DNA from: an uncultured Clostridium sp.
GTDB taxonomy: Bacteria; Bacillota; Clostridia; Clostridiales; Clostridiaceae
Assembly: GCA_900547475.1 (NCBI GenBank)
Contig: URGW01000007.1
Span: 33,235-97,234, forward strand
Reading direction: 5' to 3'
DNA: 64,000 bases
Position numbers and translations under genes: made by a program. Position 1 is the first letter of the stretch; each line of letters starts with the position of its first letter. The notes below the pieces were generated by a model. The model saw only the letters and a list, made by a program, of their open reading frames with translations, was not told the origin of the DNA and searched no databases. Below are positions 7,194-16,938 of the stretch, piece by piece.

Positions 7194-8186
7194 ATGGACA
7201 AGTTTCATAAAAATAAATACAGATTTTCTTCAATAAAACCATTAATATTAATTAATGATGAAATAATAGAAGATAGAAATCAGCAGATAATAATGCTTAC
7301 TTCAGAACTATTAAAATATAAAGTTTTAGTTAGAGATTTAGTTAAAGATAATGTAAGTTATTCGATAAGAAATCAGTTACTAAATATAGCAATGTTTATA
7401 ATTAATAATATTGAATTATATGATAAATTTATAAAAGAAGAGAATATTCCAGTAGATGCAATACATAAGGCAACAAAGGTAGATTTAAAATATATTAATA
7501 AATATAAGGAGTATATAATTGTATATACATTAATATTAGGAAATCCCAATTATAAAAGTTTACAAGATTACATTCAAATAGTTGAAAATACGGAAGAAGA
7601 TTTAGGAAAAGATATAATAGAATATGAAGAAAAAATGGGGTTTGATGGAGTAGTCTTAGATAATAGCAAAAAAAATGCAATTGTTATGACATCCTTAGGT
7701 GAATTTAAGAAACTTAAACTGAAAGAATCTTGTTTTAAGGGAGAAGAAATAAAATCTGTAGAGAAAAAGAGTCTAAAGGATTATAAATTATATGCATCTA
7801 TTATATCTATTTTTGCATTAATTTTTGTTTTCTCTATAATATATAAATATAATGGGGTTGTCAGTACTGTAGTAGTAGAAACTACTTCACAAATTAGATT
7901 GGAAATAAATGGATTTAATAGGGTTTTACATGTTAGCTCATCTACTGAAAAAGGAAAGACATTAATTGCTGAAACTAGTGTATTAGATAATAACATTGAT
8001 GAAGCTATATGTAAGATAATAGAATATGCTAGTGAAAATGAAATGGTAAAGAGTTCAGGAATAGTTATAACAATTACTGGGAAAGCTTTAAAATATAATA
8101 GCTTAGAAGAAACAGCAGATTTTGTTTATAAAAAAGATTTAAAAGTAAGATTAAATAATGCTGGGTCTGAACATAAATTAAATTAG
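7194..8186 (+). CDS. Membrane protein resembling SigI C-terminal domain fused to anti-sigma RsgI
   Basis: The product has 330 residues; ATG 7194 is chosen for its GGAGGGA site. Residues about 15-130 resemble the C-terminal DNA-binding region of sigma-I factors, including INKYKEYIIVYTLILGNPNY followed by LQDYI. No sigma region 2 precedes it. Residues about 145-185 (GVVLDNSKKNAIVMTSLGEF, then FKGEEI) match the RsgI N-terminal anti-sigma domain. A single membrane helix (about 200-220) follows. An extracellular domain with RLEINGFNRVLHV comes next, like the RsgI periplasmic module. I infer a regulator of envelope stress, possibly a sequestering decoy. It lies directly behind a sortase gene. Family assignments are from pattern recognition and need a profile search. 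Confidence 0.7.
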   Translation: MDKFHKNKYRFSSIKPLILINDEIIEDRNQQIIMLTSELLKYKVLVRDLVKDNVSYSIRNQLLNIAMFIINNIELYDKFIKEENIPVDAIHKATKVDLKYINKYKEYIIVYTLILGNPNYKSLQDYIQIVENTEEDLGKDIIEYEEKMGFDGVVLDNSKKNAIVMTSLGEFKKLKLKESCFKGEEIKSVEKKSLKDYKLYASIISIFALIFVFSIIYKYNGVVSTVVVETTSQIRLEINGFNRVLHVSSSTEKGKTLIAETSVLDNNIDEAICKIIEYASENEMVKSSGIVITITGKALKYNSLEETADFVYKKDLKVRLNNAGSEHKLN

Positions 8187-8253
8187 GTAAAATTTGAAGT
8201 AGTTAAAAGTTTAATTTATAATTTTAAATTAATAGAAACAAAGGAAGGTAAAT

Positions 8254-9036
8254 ATGCAACAAAGGTCTATAAAAAAGAAAAATGTAATTGTTCATAATGA
8301 TAGAGGAGATACGATTAGGTTAAATAAATATATAAGTGAGTCAGGCTTTTGTTCAAGAAGAGAGGCAGATAAATTAATAGAAAGTGGATTGGTTACTATT
8401 GATGGTGTTAAAGCTACAATGGGAACTAAAGTATCAAAGGGTCAAAAAGTTAAAGTAAATGGTAAATTAATATCTAAAGATGAAGATTTAGTTTACATAG
8501 TTTTAAATAAACCTGTAGGAATAACTTGTACAACAGAGCATAAAGTTAAAGGTAATATAGTTGATTTTGTAAATCATAAAAAAAGAATATTTCCAATAGG
8601 TAGATTAGATAAGGATTCTCAAGGCTTAATATTAATGACTAATGATGGAGATATAGTTAATAAAATATTAAGGGCAGGAAATAATCATGAAAAGGAATAT
8701 ATAGTAACTGTTAATAAGCCTATTAATGAAGAATTTATACAAAGAATGAGTAATGGAATTAGAATTTTAGGGCAAGTTACTAAAAAATGCTATGTTAAAA
8801 AAGAAGGTAATAACACATTTAGAATAATATTAACTCAAGGATTAAATAGGCAAATAAGAAGAATGTGTGAAGCTTTAGGGTATGAAGTTGTAAAGTTAAA
8901 AAGAATTAGAATAATGAATATAAACTTAGGGGACTTAAGAATTGGTGAATGGAGAGATTTAACTTATAAAGAGTTAAAAGGATTAAATAATTTAATATCA
9001 ACATCAGGAAAAACAAAGGAAGTTGATGAAGAATAA
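8254..9036 (+). CDS. rluF: 23S rRNA pseudouridine synthase, RluF type
   Basis: A 260-residue RNA-modifying enzyme with an N-terminal S4 RNA-binding domain (about residues 20-75: [20 protein letters not shown]). The RsuA/RluB/E/F catalytic domain follows. The catalytic Asp lies in [17 protein letters not shown] and [11 protein letters not shown] resemble RluF, which modifies U2604 of 23S rRNA, rather than Rlu[19 protein letters not shown] is the conserved C-terminal motif. The ATG has AAGGAAGG upstream. The exact target base is inferred from motif similarity only. Confidence 0.9.
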   Translation: MQQRSIKKKNVIVHNDRGDTIRLNKYISESGFCSRREADKLIESGLVTIDGVKATMGTKVSKGQKVKVNGKLISKDEDLVYIVLNKPVGITCTTEHKVKGNIVDFVNHKKRIFPIGRLDKDSQGLILMTNDGDIVNKILRAGNNHEKEYIVTVNKPINEEFIQRMSNGIRILGQVTKKCYVKKEGNNTFRIILTQGLNRQIRRMCEALGYEVVKLKRIRIMNINLGDLRIGEWRDLTYKELKGLNNLISTSGKTKEVDEE

Positions 9037-9087
9037 TATTTAAATTAGCTTAAAATAAATCGAATATAATTTAAGTTAGATAAATTT

Positions 9088-9147
9088 TAACCATAATATA
9101 GTAATGAAATTTTATTTTATTATTATGTTATGGTTTATTTTTTTATT
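9088..9147 (+). terminator. Terminator after rluF
   Basis: AACCATAA pairs with TTATGGTT, with further A+T pairing inside, followed by a T-run. The rest of the 9037-9396 gap holds the DnaA-box cluster listed separately. Confidence 0.85.
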
Positions 9148-9190
9148 TAATGTTTAGATTTAGGACATTTTATTAATACTATATATAGGC

Positions 9191-9524
9191 TGTGGATAAA
9201 ATTAATATGAAATAAAGTTTAAATATGAAATATATTTATAAAATTAACAAAAACTAGAGGTTACACACATAATCCACAGGAGGTTGTGGATAACTTGTTA
9301 AAAAAATGTTGATATATGAGTTAATAATTATAAACATTATTGTAGATAATAATAAAATAAGTGTAAAATTTAGCGAATATAAAGGAGGGATACTTTATGA
9401 AATGGCTAAAAATGTGGTTTTTAGTAATATTAATGTTGTTAATAAGTATTGATAGTTATCCACAGGCTATGTTGAAAAGTGGTGAATTAAATGAAGATAA
9501 TTCCAATATAAAAGTTGTGGATAA
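9191..9524. promoter_or_regulatory. Cluster of consensus DnaA boxes
   Basis: Four perfect TTATCCACA 9-mers occur within 334 bases: reverse at 9191-9199, 9285-9293 and 9516-9524, forward at 9456-9464. A one-mismatch copy (TAATCCACA) is at 9270-9278, making an inverted pair with 9285. The cluster straddles the ribosome site and first codons of the DUF3298-type gene. Elsewhere in the window I find only isolated copies (3923, 54991). A DnaA-responsive promoter or DnaA-titration site is inferred. Confidence 0.65.
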
Positions 9525-10125
9525 AATATATAAATCTAAAAATAATTATTTAGATATTAATGTAATTGTTCCACAAGTAGCAGATATGAGTAATAAAAAA
9601 CAAGAAGAGACAATTAATAATAAGATTACAAAGTGGACAGAAGATTGGATTAATGAAGTTAAACAAATTGCAGATGAATACTTTAAAGATAAGCCAGAAC
9701 CTTTAATGACATATCAATTATATGCTAGATATAAGCTTACTAATAATTCAGATATTATTAGTTTTTATATAGATTATTATCAATTTTCAGGTGGAGCCCA
9801 TGGTATAACAAATAGAATTGCTTATAATATAGAAAAATCAAGTGGTAATGAGATCAAATTAAAAGATATTTTTAAAGATAACTACAATTATAAGGATGTA
9901 ATTAATGAAGAAATAAATAGGCAAATAAGCAAAGATCCTGATAGATATTTTACTGGTAAGGATGGATTTAATGGAATAGGAGATAATCAAAACTTCTATA
10001 TAAAAAACAATACACTTGTAATTTATTTTGGATTGTATGAAATAGCGCCATATGCTTCAGGAATATCAGAATTCATTATTCCTAATAATCTTCTTGAAGG
10101 AAATTTTAAGTATGGTAAAATATAA
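9397..10125 (+). CDS. Exported DUF4163/DUF3298 domain protein (RsiV-like ectodomain)
   Basis: A 242-residue protein with an N-terminal hydrophobic signal (MKWLKMWFLVILMLLISI), so probably exported or membrane-anchored. The middle (about residues 45-130) fits DUF4163. The C-terminal half contains FSGGAHGITNR and YEIAPYASGISEFIIP, characteristic of DUF3298 as found in RsiV and PdaC-type proteins. No catalytic function is certain; these modules bind lysozyme in RsiV or accompany peptidoglycan deacetylases. The ATG has AAGGAGGG upstream. Its promoter and early codons overlap the DnaA-box cluster, which is unusual for an envelope gene. Confidence 0.85.
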   Translation: MKWLKMWFLVILMLLISIDSYPQAMLKSGELNEDNSNIKVVDKIYKSKNNYLDINVIVPQVADMSNKKQEETINNKITKWTEDWINEVKQIADEYFKDKPEPLMTYQLYARYKLTNNSDIISFYIDYYQFSGGAHGITNRIAYNIEKSSGNEIKLKDIFKDNYNYKDVINEEINRQISKDPDRYFTGKDGFNGIGDNQNFYIKNNTLVIYFGLYEIAPYASGISEFIIPNNLLEGNFKYGKI

Positions 10126-10154
10126 TAAAAATTTTCAAATAAGAGGGTTAATAA

Positions 10155-11531
10155 ATGAATGATATAAAATCAGTATTTAATGGGCAAAAGGAGTTTTTTA
10201 ATTCAGGAGAAACAAATGATATTAATTTTAGAATAGAGATCTTAAGAAAGCTAAAACAAGTAATTAAAGTAAATGAAGATAAAATTTTAGAAGCATTAAA
10301 AAAGGATTTAGGAAAATCTAATTTTGAAAGCTATGCAACTGAAGTTGGAATTGTATATGATGAAATTAATATGCACATAAAAAATATTAAAAAATGGGCA
10401 AAGATAGAAAAAAGAAAGTCATCGATAATATATTATCCTTCTAAGAGCTATATATATAAGGAGCCTTATGGGGTAACATTAATTATAGGGCCTTTTAACT
10501 ATCCATTTCAATTAGTAATAGCTCCCTTAATTGGAGCTATTTCTGCAGGTAATACAGCTATAATAAAGCCATCAGAAAATACGAAAAATATATCATTACT
10601 ATTAGAAGAAATGATTAATGAAAATTTTCAAGAAGAGTACTTGAAAGTAGTTAATCCATTAGAAGGAAAAGAAGCAGTATCATATCTATTAGATCTTCCA
10701 TTTGACTATATATTTTTTACTGGTAGTGTTAAGGTAGGAAAAATAGTTATGGAAAAAGCAGCTAAAAACTTAATACCTATAACATTAGAATTAGGTGGAA
10801 AGAGCCCTTGTATAGTTGATAAAGATGCAAAATTAGAACTTGCAGCAAAAAGAATAGTTTGGGGAAAGTTTTTGAATGTAGGTCAAACCTGTGTAGCACC
10901 AGATTATCTATGTGTTCATAGAAGTATTAAAGATAAATTTCTAAAATTAATTGTTGGAGAAATTCATAAGCAATTTGGAACAGATGTTAAAAATAGTTCA
11001 GATTATCCTAGAGTAGTTAATAGTGATTCATTAAATAGATTAAAGGAATATCTTAATGATGGACATATATATTATGGTGGTAATATTGATAGTACTGAAT
11101 TATATATGGAGCCTACTATTTTAACTAATGTAGATGTTAATTCTAGTGTTATGACTGAAGAGGTATTTGGACCTATATTACCAGTAATAGAATTTGATAA
11201 TATACATGATATAATAAATTTTATTAATAATAGAGAAAAACCTTTAGCATTATATTATTTTTCGGAAAATAAAAAGAGTATAAATAATATTTTAAGATGC
11301 ACTACATCTGGAGGGGTTACTATAAATGATACTGTAATTCATGTTGCCAATGGAAATCTACCCTTTGGTGGAGTAGGAAATAGTGGAATTGGTAGTTATC
11401 ATGGCAAGGCTAGTTTTGATGCTTTTACTCATAAAAGGTCAGTAATGGAAAGAGGAACATTTGTAGAATTTAATATAAGATTTGCACCTTATAAAGAAAA
11501 AATAAATATTTTAAGGAAAGTAATGAAATAA
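10155..11531 (+). CDS. NAD(P)-dependent aldehyde dehydrogenase (class 3-like)
   Basis: A 458-residue soluble enzyme of the ALDH superfamily, short like class 3/AldH (YwdH-type) members. Seen are the cofactor-binding GPFNYPFQLVIAPLIGA and FFTGSVKVGK. The catalytic Glu lies in LELGGKSPCIV and the nucleophilic Cys in VGQTCVAPDY. The C-terminal LPFGGVGNSGIGSYHG is also present. It oxidises aldehydes to acids with NAD(P)+; the physiological substrate cannot be told. The ATG has GAGGG upstream. It starts 29 bases after the DUF3298 gene and may be read through from it. Confidence 0.93.
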   Translation: MNDIKSVFNGQKEFFNSGETNDINFRIEILRKLKQVIKVNEDKILEALKKDLGKSNFESYATEVGIVYDEINMHIKNIKKWAKIEKRKSSIIYYPSKSYIYKEPYGVTLIIGPFNYPFQLVIAPLIGAISAGNTAIIKPSENTKNISLLLEEMINENFQEEYLKVVNPLEGKEAVSYLLDLPFDYIFFTGSVKVGKIVMEKAAKNLIPITLELGGKSPCIVDKDAKLELAAKRIVWGKFLNVGQTCVAPDYLCVHRSIKDKFLKLIVGEIHKQFGTDVKNSSDYPRVVNSDSLNRLKEYLNDGHIYYGGNIDSTELYMEPTILTNVDVNSSVMTEEVFGPILPVIEFDNIHDIINFINNREKPLALYYFSENKKSINNILRCTTSGGVTINDTVIHVANGNLPFGGVGNSGIGSYHGKASFDAFTHKRSVMERGTFVEFNIRFAPYKEKINILRKVMK

Positions 11532-11600
11532 TAATATAATTTCACAATTGACAAAAGGCACTCATATAATAAAACATAGTACTACGTGGAGTGGAATTTT

Positions 11601-12671
11601 GTGATATACGCGCTAATTTTAGCTGGAGGAAAAGGTACAAGGTTATATCCTTTATCAAGAGCAGATCAACCTAAGCAATTTTTAAAGGTTATTAATAATA
11701 AAAGTTTTTTAGTAAATACAGTTGAAAGAATTACTCCTTTAATTAAGAAGGATAATATTTATGTGGTAACTAATAGGGATTATGTAGAAAAAATAAGAGA
11801 TGAGTTATCAGATGTTAATTCTGAAAATATATTTACTGAACCAGCAAATAAAGAAACTGCTACTTGTATAGGATTATCAGCCATTAAGTTATTGAAAAAA
11901 GATAATGATGCTGTAATGGTAGTTTTACCTTCTGATCATCACATTGAAGGTCAAAAGGATTATTTAGATACACTATCAGAAGCTATTGAAATAGCTAATA
12001 GACGTAGAGGAATAGTTACAATAGGCATTACTCCAACTAGGCCTGAAACTGGTTATGGATATATTGAAATGGGGGAACGAATAGCATCTGCATCTCAAGC
12101 ATATAAGATTGCAAGGTTTACTGAGAAACCTAATATGGAAGTAGCTAAGGATTTTTTATTAAAAGGAACTTATCTATGGAATTCAGGTATGTTTGTTTTT
12201 AGGGCAGATGTTATCTTAAGGGAAATTGAAAAGTATTTACCTAAGATGTATAAGTCATTAATGAATATCTATCAACATCTAGGAGAGGATGATGAGGAAG
12301 ATGTAACTAGAGAAGAGTATGAAAACATCGATGGTATTTCTATAGATTTTGGAGTAATGCAAAGAACAAGAAAAGCCTATGTAATAAAAGGAGCTTTTCA
12401 ATGGGATGATATAGGAAGCTTTAGTGCCTTAAGTAGGTATTTAAGCGAATATAGGAACAATAAGATAAGTAACAATGTCTATATCCAGGATTGTGAAAAT
12501 TGCTCCATATTTGGAGGAGATAAAAAATTAATTATTGGTTTTGGAGTTAAGGATTTAGTCGTTGTTGATGCAGGTGATGTTATTTTGGTAATGGATAAGG
12601 ATAAAGATCAGGAAATTAAGCATTTGCTTAATGATATTAATGGCAATCCTGATTTTGGAGCGTTTATTTAA
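11601..12671 (+). CDS. manC: Mannose-1-phosphate guanylyltransferase
   Basis: A 356-residue nucleotidyltransferase forming GDP-mannose from mannose-1-phosphate and GTP for glycan synthesis. The N-terminus carries the signature ALILAGGKGTRLYPLSR; QPKQF, EPANKETATCIG and VLPSDHHI follow. FTEKPN, LWNSGMF and WDDIGSF are the conserved later motifs. The fused isomerase domain of long ManC proteins is absent. GTG at 11601 is chosen because GGAGTGG lies six bases upstream; an earlier GTG at 11586 has no such site. No other glycan gene is adjacent. Confidence 0.93.
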   Translation: MIYALILAGGKGTRLYPLSRADQPKQFLKVINNKSFLVNTVERITPLIKKDNIYVVTNRDYVEKIRDELSDVNSENIFTEPANKETATCIGLSAIKLLKKDNDAVMVVLPSDHHIEGQKDYLDTLSEAIEIANRRRGIVTIGITPTRPETGYGYIEMGERIASASQAYKIARFTEKPNMEVAKDFLLKGTYLWNSGMFVFRADVILREIEKYLPKMYKSLMNIYQHLGEDDEEDVTREEYENIDGISIDFGVMQRTRKAYVIKGAFQWDDIGSFSALSRYLSEYRNNKISNNVYIQDCENCSIFGGDKKLIIGFGVKDLVVVDAGDVILVMDKDKDQEIKHLLNDINGNPDFGAFI

Positions 12672-12680
12672 TGAAAAGAT

Positions 12681-12731
12681 AAAAGTACCAAATTGAGTTT
12701 ATATTAAATTCAATTTGGTACTTTTATTTTT
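12681..12731 (+). terminator. Terminator after manC
   Basis: AAAAGTACCAAATTGA pairs with TCAATTTGGTACTTTT and is followed by T-rich sequence. It is long and near-perfect, probably bidirectional. Confidence 0.9.
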
Positions 12732-12810
12732 AAATTATTGATATAAATAGTTATTACTTATGAGAAAGATTCTAAATGATAAACAATTTCATTAAATAAT
12801 AAAAAAACTA

Positions 12811-12838
12811 TTGCAAATAATAAAAAAAAGAATATAAT
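12811..12838 (+). promoter_or_regulatory. Promoter of copA-copZ
   Basis: TTGCAA (12811-12816), 16-base spacer, TATAAT (12833-12838). The CsoR-like operator begins 11 bases downstream, over the expected start site. Confidence 0.6.
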
Positions 12839-12848
12839 AAATCTATAA

Positions 12849-12866
12849 TACCCCCCTGGGGGGTGG
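12849..12866 (+). promoter_or_regulatory. CsoR-like copper operator
   Basis: A perfect G/C palindrome ACCCCCC-T-GGGGGGT (12850-12864) stands in otherwise A+T-rich DNA just upstream of copA. It matches the TACCCC...GGGGTA pattern of CsoR/RcnR-type operators. A bound apo-repressor would cover the transcription start and release on Cu(I). No csoR gene lies in the window. Confidence 0.85.
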
Positions 12867-12914
12867 ATAAAAATAATGGTTTAAATAAATATTTTTTATT
12901 AAAGGAGTGATATA

Positions 12915-15353
12915 GTGAATAATAAATTTAAAATAAGTGGTATGACATGCTCTGCCTGTGCTAACAGAATTGAAAAAGTAGTTAGCAAAATGGATGGTGT
13001 TAAAGATGCAAATGTTAACTTTGCAACAGAAACATTAACAGTTAATTATGATGATAAAGCAATTACTAAATTAGACATAGAAGAAAAGGTTGAAAAAATA
13101 GGATTTAAAATACAAAAAAATATTCAATCACATAATTATAAAATAGAAGGAATGACTTGTTCAGCATGTGCAAATAGAGTTGAAAAAGTTACAAAAAAAA
13201 TGCCTGGAGTTGAAAATGCAGTAGTTAATTTTGCAACAGAAAAACTTTCAATAAGCTATGATGCAGATGTTATAAATTTTGGAGATATAAAAGCAAAAGT
13301 TGAAAAGGTAGGATATAAATTAATAAGAGAAGATGAACAGAAATTAGAAGAAAAGAGAAAAAAGTTAGATGAAAAAGGAAAGCTATTCTGGAGATTAATA
13401 CTATCATTAATATTTGCAGTACCGCTTTTAACAATAACAATGGGCCATATGGTAGGAATGCCATTACCTAACATTATCGATCCAATGATGAACCCACTTA
13501 ACTTTGCTATAATTCAATTAGTTTTAACAATACCAGTTATGATAATTGGGTATAAATTTTATTATATTGGATATAAAAATTTATTTAAATTAAGTCCTAA
13601 TATGGATTCTTTAATTGCGATAGGTACAAGTGCAGCTTTTATTTATAGTTTATATGGAACATATAAAATTTATACAGGTGATGGTTCTTATGCTATGAGT
13701 TTATATTATGAAGCTGCTGTTACAATACTTGCTTTAATAACTTTAGGTAAATATCTAGAAGCAATTTCCAAAGGAAAAACATCTCAAGCAATTAAAAAAC
13801 TTATGGGATTAGCTCCGAAGACAGCTACTATTGTAAGAGATGGCAAGGAGTTAGTTATTCCTATAGATGAAGTTGTTGTTGGAGATATAATTATAGTTAA
13901 ACCAGGTGAAAAGTTACCAGTTGATGGTGAAGTTATAGAAGGGGCTACTGCAGTTGATGAAGCTATGCTTACAGGTGAAAGTATCCCAGTTGAAAAGACA
14001 GTTGGAAGTAAGGTAATAGGAGCTAGTATTAATAAAACAGGATTTATTAAATACAAAGCTACTAAGGTTGGTAAAGATACTGCATTATCTCAAATTATTA
14101 AGTTAGTTGAAGATGCTCAAGGATCAAAAGCTCCTATTGCAAAATTAGCAGATATTATTGCATCATATTTTGTACCAATAGTAATTGGTCTTGCAATACT
14201 TTCTAGTATTGGATGGTTAATCGCTGGAGAAAATGGAGTATTTGCATTAACCATATTTATTTCAGTTTTAGTTATAGCTTGTCCATGCGCATTAGGATTA
14301 GCAACACCTACAGCCATTATGGTTGGAACAGGAAAAGGTGCAGAATATGGCGTTTTAATTAAAGGTGGAGAAGCTCTAGAAGTTACTCATCAAATTGATA
14401 CAATTGTATTTGATAAGACTGGTACTATTACTGAAGGTAAACCAGTAGTAACTGATATTATTACTACTACAATATCAGAAGAGGAATTATTATCTATAGC
14501 AGCAAGCAGTGAAAAAGGTTCAGAGCATCCTTTAGGTGAAGCTATAGTAAAAGGTGCAGAAGAAAGAAATATTAAATTTAAAGAGATATCTAATTTTAAA
14601 GCAATTCCAGGTCATGGAATTCAAGTTGAAATAGAAGGTAAGGTTATCTTACTTGGAAATAAAAAATTAATGACTGAAAACTCTATTGAAATTGGAGATT
14701 TAGGTGTTAAATCAGATAAATTAGCAAATGAGGGTAAAACACCTATGTATATTGCAATAAATAATAAATTAGAAGGTATAATTGCAGTTGCAGACACAGT
14801 TAAACCAAGTAGTAAGGAAGCGATTGAAAATCTTCATAAGATGAGAATCAAAGTTGCTATGATTACTGGAGATAATAAGAAAACTGCTGATGCTATTGCA
14901 AAACAAGTTGGAATTGATATTGTTCTAGCAGAAGTATTACCAGAGGATAAAGCAAATGAAGTTAAAAAAATTCAAGAAAAGGGTAGTAAGGTTGCTATGG
15001 TTGGTGATGGAATAAATGATGCTCCAGCACTAGCACAAGCAGATATTGGTATAGCAATTGGTACAGGTACTGATGTAGCTATTGAATCAGCAAATATAGT
15101 ACTTATGAAAGGTGATTTAAAAGATGTTGCTACAGCAATTAAGTTAAGTAAAGCAACTATTAGAAATATAAAACAAAATTTATTCTGGGCATTTGGATAT
15201 AATGTTTTAGGTATTCCGGTGGCTATGGGAGTGCTTCATATATTTGGAGGGCCATTATTAAATCCAATGATAGGAGCAGCAGCAATGAGCTTAAGTTCAG
15301 TTTCAGTTTTAGCAAATGCATTAAGATTAAGAGGATTTAATCCAAATAAATAA
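12915..15353 (+). CDS. copA: Copper-exporting P1B-type ATPase
   Basis: An 812-residue membrane pump exporting Cu(I). Two N-terminal heavy-metal domains each carry [10 protein letters not shown] (about residues 8-17 and 77-86). Membrane segments follow, with the ion-binding CPC in [13 protein letters not shown] (about residue 456). The phosphorylation motif DKTGTITEG (about 499), SEHPLGEA in the nucleotide domain and [10 protein letters not shown] in the hinge are all intact. The start is GTG at 12915 with AAAGGAGTGA upstream. It lies downstream of a CsoR-like operator and 66 bases before copZ. Silver export is a usual side activity of the family. Confidence 0.97.
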   Translation: MNNKFKISGMTCSACANRIEKVVSKMDGVKDANVNFATETLTVNYDDKAITKLDIEEKVEKIGFKIQKNIQSHNYKIEGMTCSACANRVEKVTKKMPGVENAVVNFATEKLSISYDADVINFGDIKAKVEKVGYKLIREDEQKLEEKRKKLDEKGKLFWRLILSLIFAVPLLTITMGHMVGMPLPNIIDPMMNPLNFAIIQLVLTIPVMIIGYKFYYIGYKNLFKLSPNMDSLIAIGTSAAFIYSLYGTYKIYTGDGSYAMSLYYEAAVTILALITLGKYLEAISKGKTSQAIKKLMGLAPKTATIVRDGKELVIPIDEVVVGDIIIVKPGEKLPVDGEVIEGATAVDEAMLTGESIPVEKTVGSKVIGASINKTGFIKYKATKVGKDTALSQIIKLVEDAQGSKAPIAKLADIIASYFVPIVIGLAILSSIGWLIAGENGVFALTIFISVLVIACPCALGLATPTAIMVGTGKGAEYGVLIKGGEALEVTHQIDTIVFDKTGTITEGKPVVTDIITTTISEEELLSIAASSEKGSEHPLGEAIVKGAEERNIKFKEISNFKAIPGHGIQVEIEGKVILLGNKKLMTENSIEIGDLGVKSDKLANEGKTPMYIAINNKLEGIIAVADTVKPSSKEAIENLHKMRIKVAMITGDNKKTADAIAKQVGIDIVLAEVLPEDKANEVKKIQEKGSKVAMVGDGINDAPALAQADIGIAIGTGTDVAIESANIVLMKGDLKDVATAIKLSKATIRNIKQNLFWAFGYNVLGIPVAMGVLHIFGGPLLNPMIGAAAMSLSSVSVLANALRLRGFNPNK

Positions 15354-15419
15354 TTATAATAGTTATTGATAATATTAAAATAAAGAATATATTAAAACAG
15401 TTGAAAGTGAGGAGATTTT

Positions 15420-15629
15420 ATGAAAAAGAAAATATTAATTGAGGGAATGAGTTGCAAAAACTGTGTGGCTCATGTAACTGAAGCTTTAGAAGAGTTAAAT
15501 GATGCAAAGGGAATAGAGGTTAATTTAGAAGGAAAGTATGCAATAGTAGAAACAAATGAATCTGATGATTTAGTAAAAGAAAAAATTGAAGATATGGGAT
15601 ATGATGTAGTTAAGATAGAAAATATATAA
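15420..15629 (+). CDS. copZ: Copper chaperone CopZ-like
   Basis: A 69-residue single heavy-metal-associated domain with the binding loop GMSCKNCVAHV (about residues 8-18), shown by family members to carry Cu(I) to CopA. The beta-alpha-beta pattern and the C-terminal DMGYDVVKIE fit an HMA fold. The ATG has GTGAGGAG upstream. It is the second gene of the copper operon and is followed by a strong terminator. Confidence 0.93.
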   Translation: MKKKILIEGMSCKNCVAHVTEALEELNDAKGIEVNLEGKYAIVETNESDDLVKEKIEDMGYDVVKIENI

Positions 15630-15632
15630 TAT

Positions 15633-15674
15633 AAAAAGAACTGGTATTTAATAAAATATCAGTTCTTTTTATAT
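15633..15674 (+). terminator. Terminator of copA-copZ, probably bidirectional
   Basis: AAAAAGAACTG pairs with CAGTTCTTTTT with additional inner pairing. It separates copZ from the convergent antiporter gene. Confidence 0.9.
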
Positions 15675-15691
15675 TATTATACAACAAGCTC

Positions 15692-16909
15692 TTAATTAGA
15701 AATTTCTTGATTTAATAATCTAGGGGAGGAAAGTTTTATGCCAATAGCACCAATAGGAGCAGTAATTAATACACTTAAAATAGCAATAGCCTGCATTACT
15801 TCACCACCAGCAACACCCATTTGCAAAGGGATACCAGCTTTAGCAGACTGAACAGTTGCTTTAGGTAAATAAGCTATCACACAAAAGATTCTTTCTTTAA
15901 AGGATAAGTTAGTTCCAATTAGAGAAATAACAACTCCTATTGATCTAACAGTTAAAGATATAATAAGCATTACTATTCCTATCCATAAGTAATTTCCAAC
16001 AAGAGAAGGATTTATTGCCATTCCAACAAAAGCAAATAAATAAATCTTTCCATACTTCCAAACAACATTTATACCATCTTGAATTTTAAGAGCTATATCA
16101 TCTACAAATGCTCTTAAGAAAAATCCATAAATCATTATAGTTAATAAAGAATTAAAAATTTCTAAGCGAAAAGTATTTTCTACTAATCTAATTAATAAAC
16201 AAATTATAAATGCAAAAATAACTCTTAAAGTATTAATTTTAATAAAGTTTAATAAATTTTTAGTTAAAAAGGCAAGCAACCATCCTATAAATATACTTAT
16301 AAAAATAGTAATAGGAATAGAAATAAGTTCACTAGCAATAGAAATATATTCTCCATTAGTTCTGGACATATAGATTCCTAAAAAAGTTGTAAATAATGTA
16401 ATTGCAACAGTATCATCAGCAGAAGCACCAACTAAAAGCATTTGAGGAATTGCTTTGTCTTGCCCAACTTTTCTTTTAATCAAATCAACCATTGATGGAA
16501 CTAAAACAGCGGGGCTTACAGCAGCTATTATAAAACCTAAAATTGCACCTTGTATAAAAGTAAAATTAAGAAATAATGTTGATAAAAAAGCAATTGTTAA
16601 TCCTTCTAATAGTGCTGGTATTATACTTAGTAAAATAGCAGGTCTACCTATTTGCTTCATTTGTCTTAAGCTTATTCCAAGTCCACCTATAAATAATACT
16701 GTTACTAAGGCAATATCCTTGATATAAGAAGATATATCTAAAGTTGATTGAGGAACAATGTTTAAAAATGATGGTCCTATAAACATTCCAAGTAAGATCA
16801 TACCTATAAGAGAAGGTAATTTTATAAACTCTACTAACTTACCACTATAATTAGCTAATATCCCTATTAATATTAAGCTTATTATAATTATTAAAAATTT
16901 AAGTAACAT
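15692..16909 (-). CDS. Monovalent cation/proton antiporter under fluoride riboswitch
   Basis: A 405-residue polytopic membrane protein of the cation:proton antiporter (CPA) type, with about twelve hydrophobic segments. It contains the conserved acidic core SADDTVAITLFTTF. ATG 16909 is chosen for its GGAGGATTAATT site; upstream in-frame codons lie inside the riboswitch terminator and are not a real start. Fluoride riboswitches are known to control some Na+/H+-antiporter-like proteins besides CrcB and EriC-F. I therefore infer a role in ion or pH balance during fluoride stress. Direct fluoride transport is not supported by sequence alone. Monocistronic. Confidence 0.88.
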   Translation of the reverse strand: MLLKFLIIIISLILIGILANYSGKLVEFIKLPSLIGMILLGMFIGPSFLNIVPQSTLDISSYIKDIALVTVLFIGGLGISLRQMKQIGRPAILLSIIPALLEGLTIAFLSTLFLNFTFIQGAILGFIIAAVSPAVLVPSMVDLIKRKVGQDKAIPQMLLVGASADDTVAITLFTTFLGIYMSRTNGEYISIASELISIPITIFISIFIGWLLAFLTKNLLNFIKINTLRVIFAFIICLLIRLVENTFRLEIFNSLLTIMIYGFFLRAFVDDIALKIQDGINVVWKYGKIYLFAFVGMAINPSLVGNYLWIGIVMLIISLTVRSIGVVISLIGTNLSFKERIFCVIAYLPKATVQSAKAGIPLQMGVAGGEVMQAIAILSVLITAPIGAIGIKLSSPRLLNQEISN

Positions 16910-16938
16910 AATTAATCCTCCTATAATAAAGTAAAAAT

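Noticed and set aside
9191..9524. DnaA-box cluster as the chromosomal origin
   Set aside because: No dnaA, dnaN, gidA or rpmH genes nearby and no obvious unwinding region arrangement; a secondary DnaA site is more plausible.
11548..11570. TTGACA and TATAAT just before manC as a promoter
   Set aside because: The two hexamers are only 11 bases apart, far too close for a normal sigma-A promoter; the true promoter is not clear.
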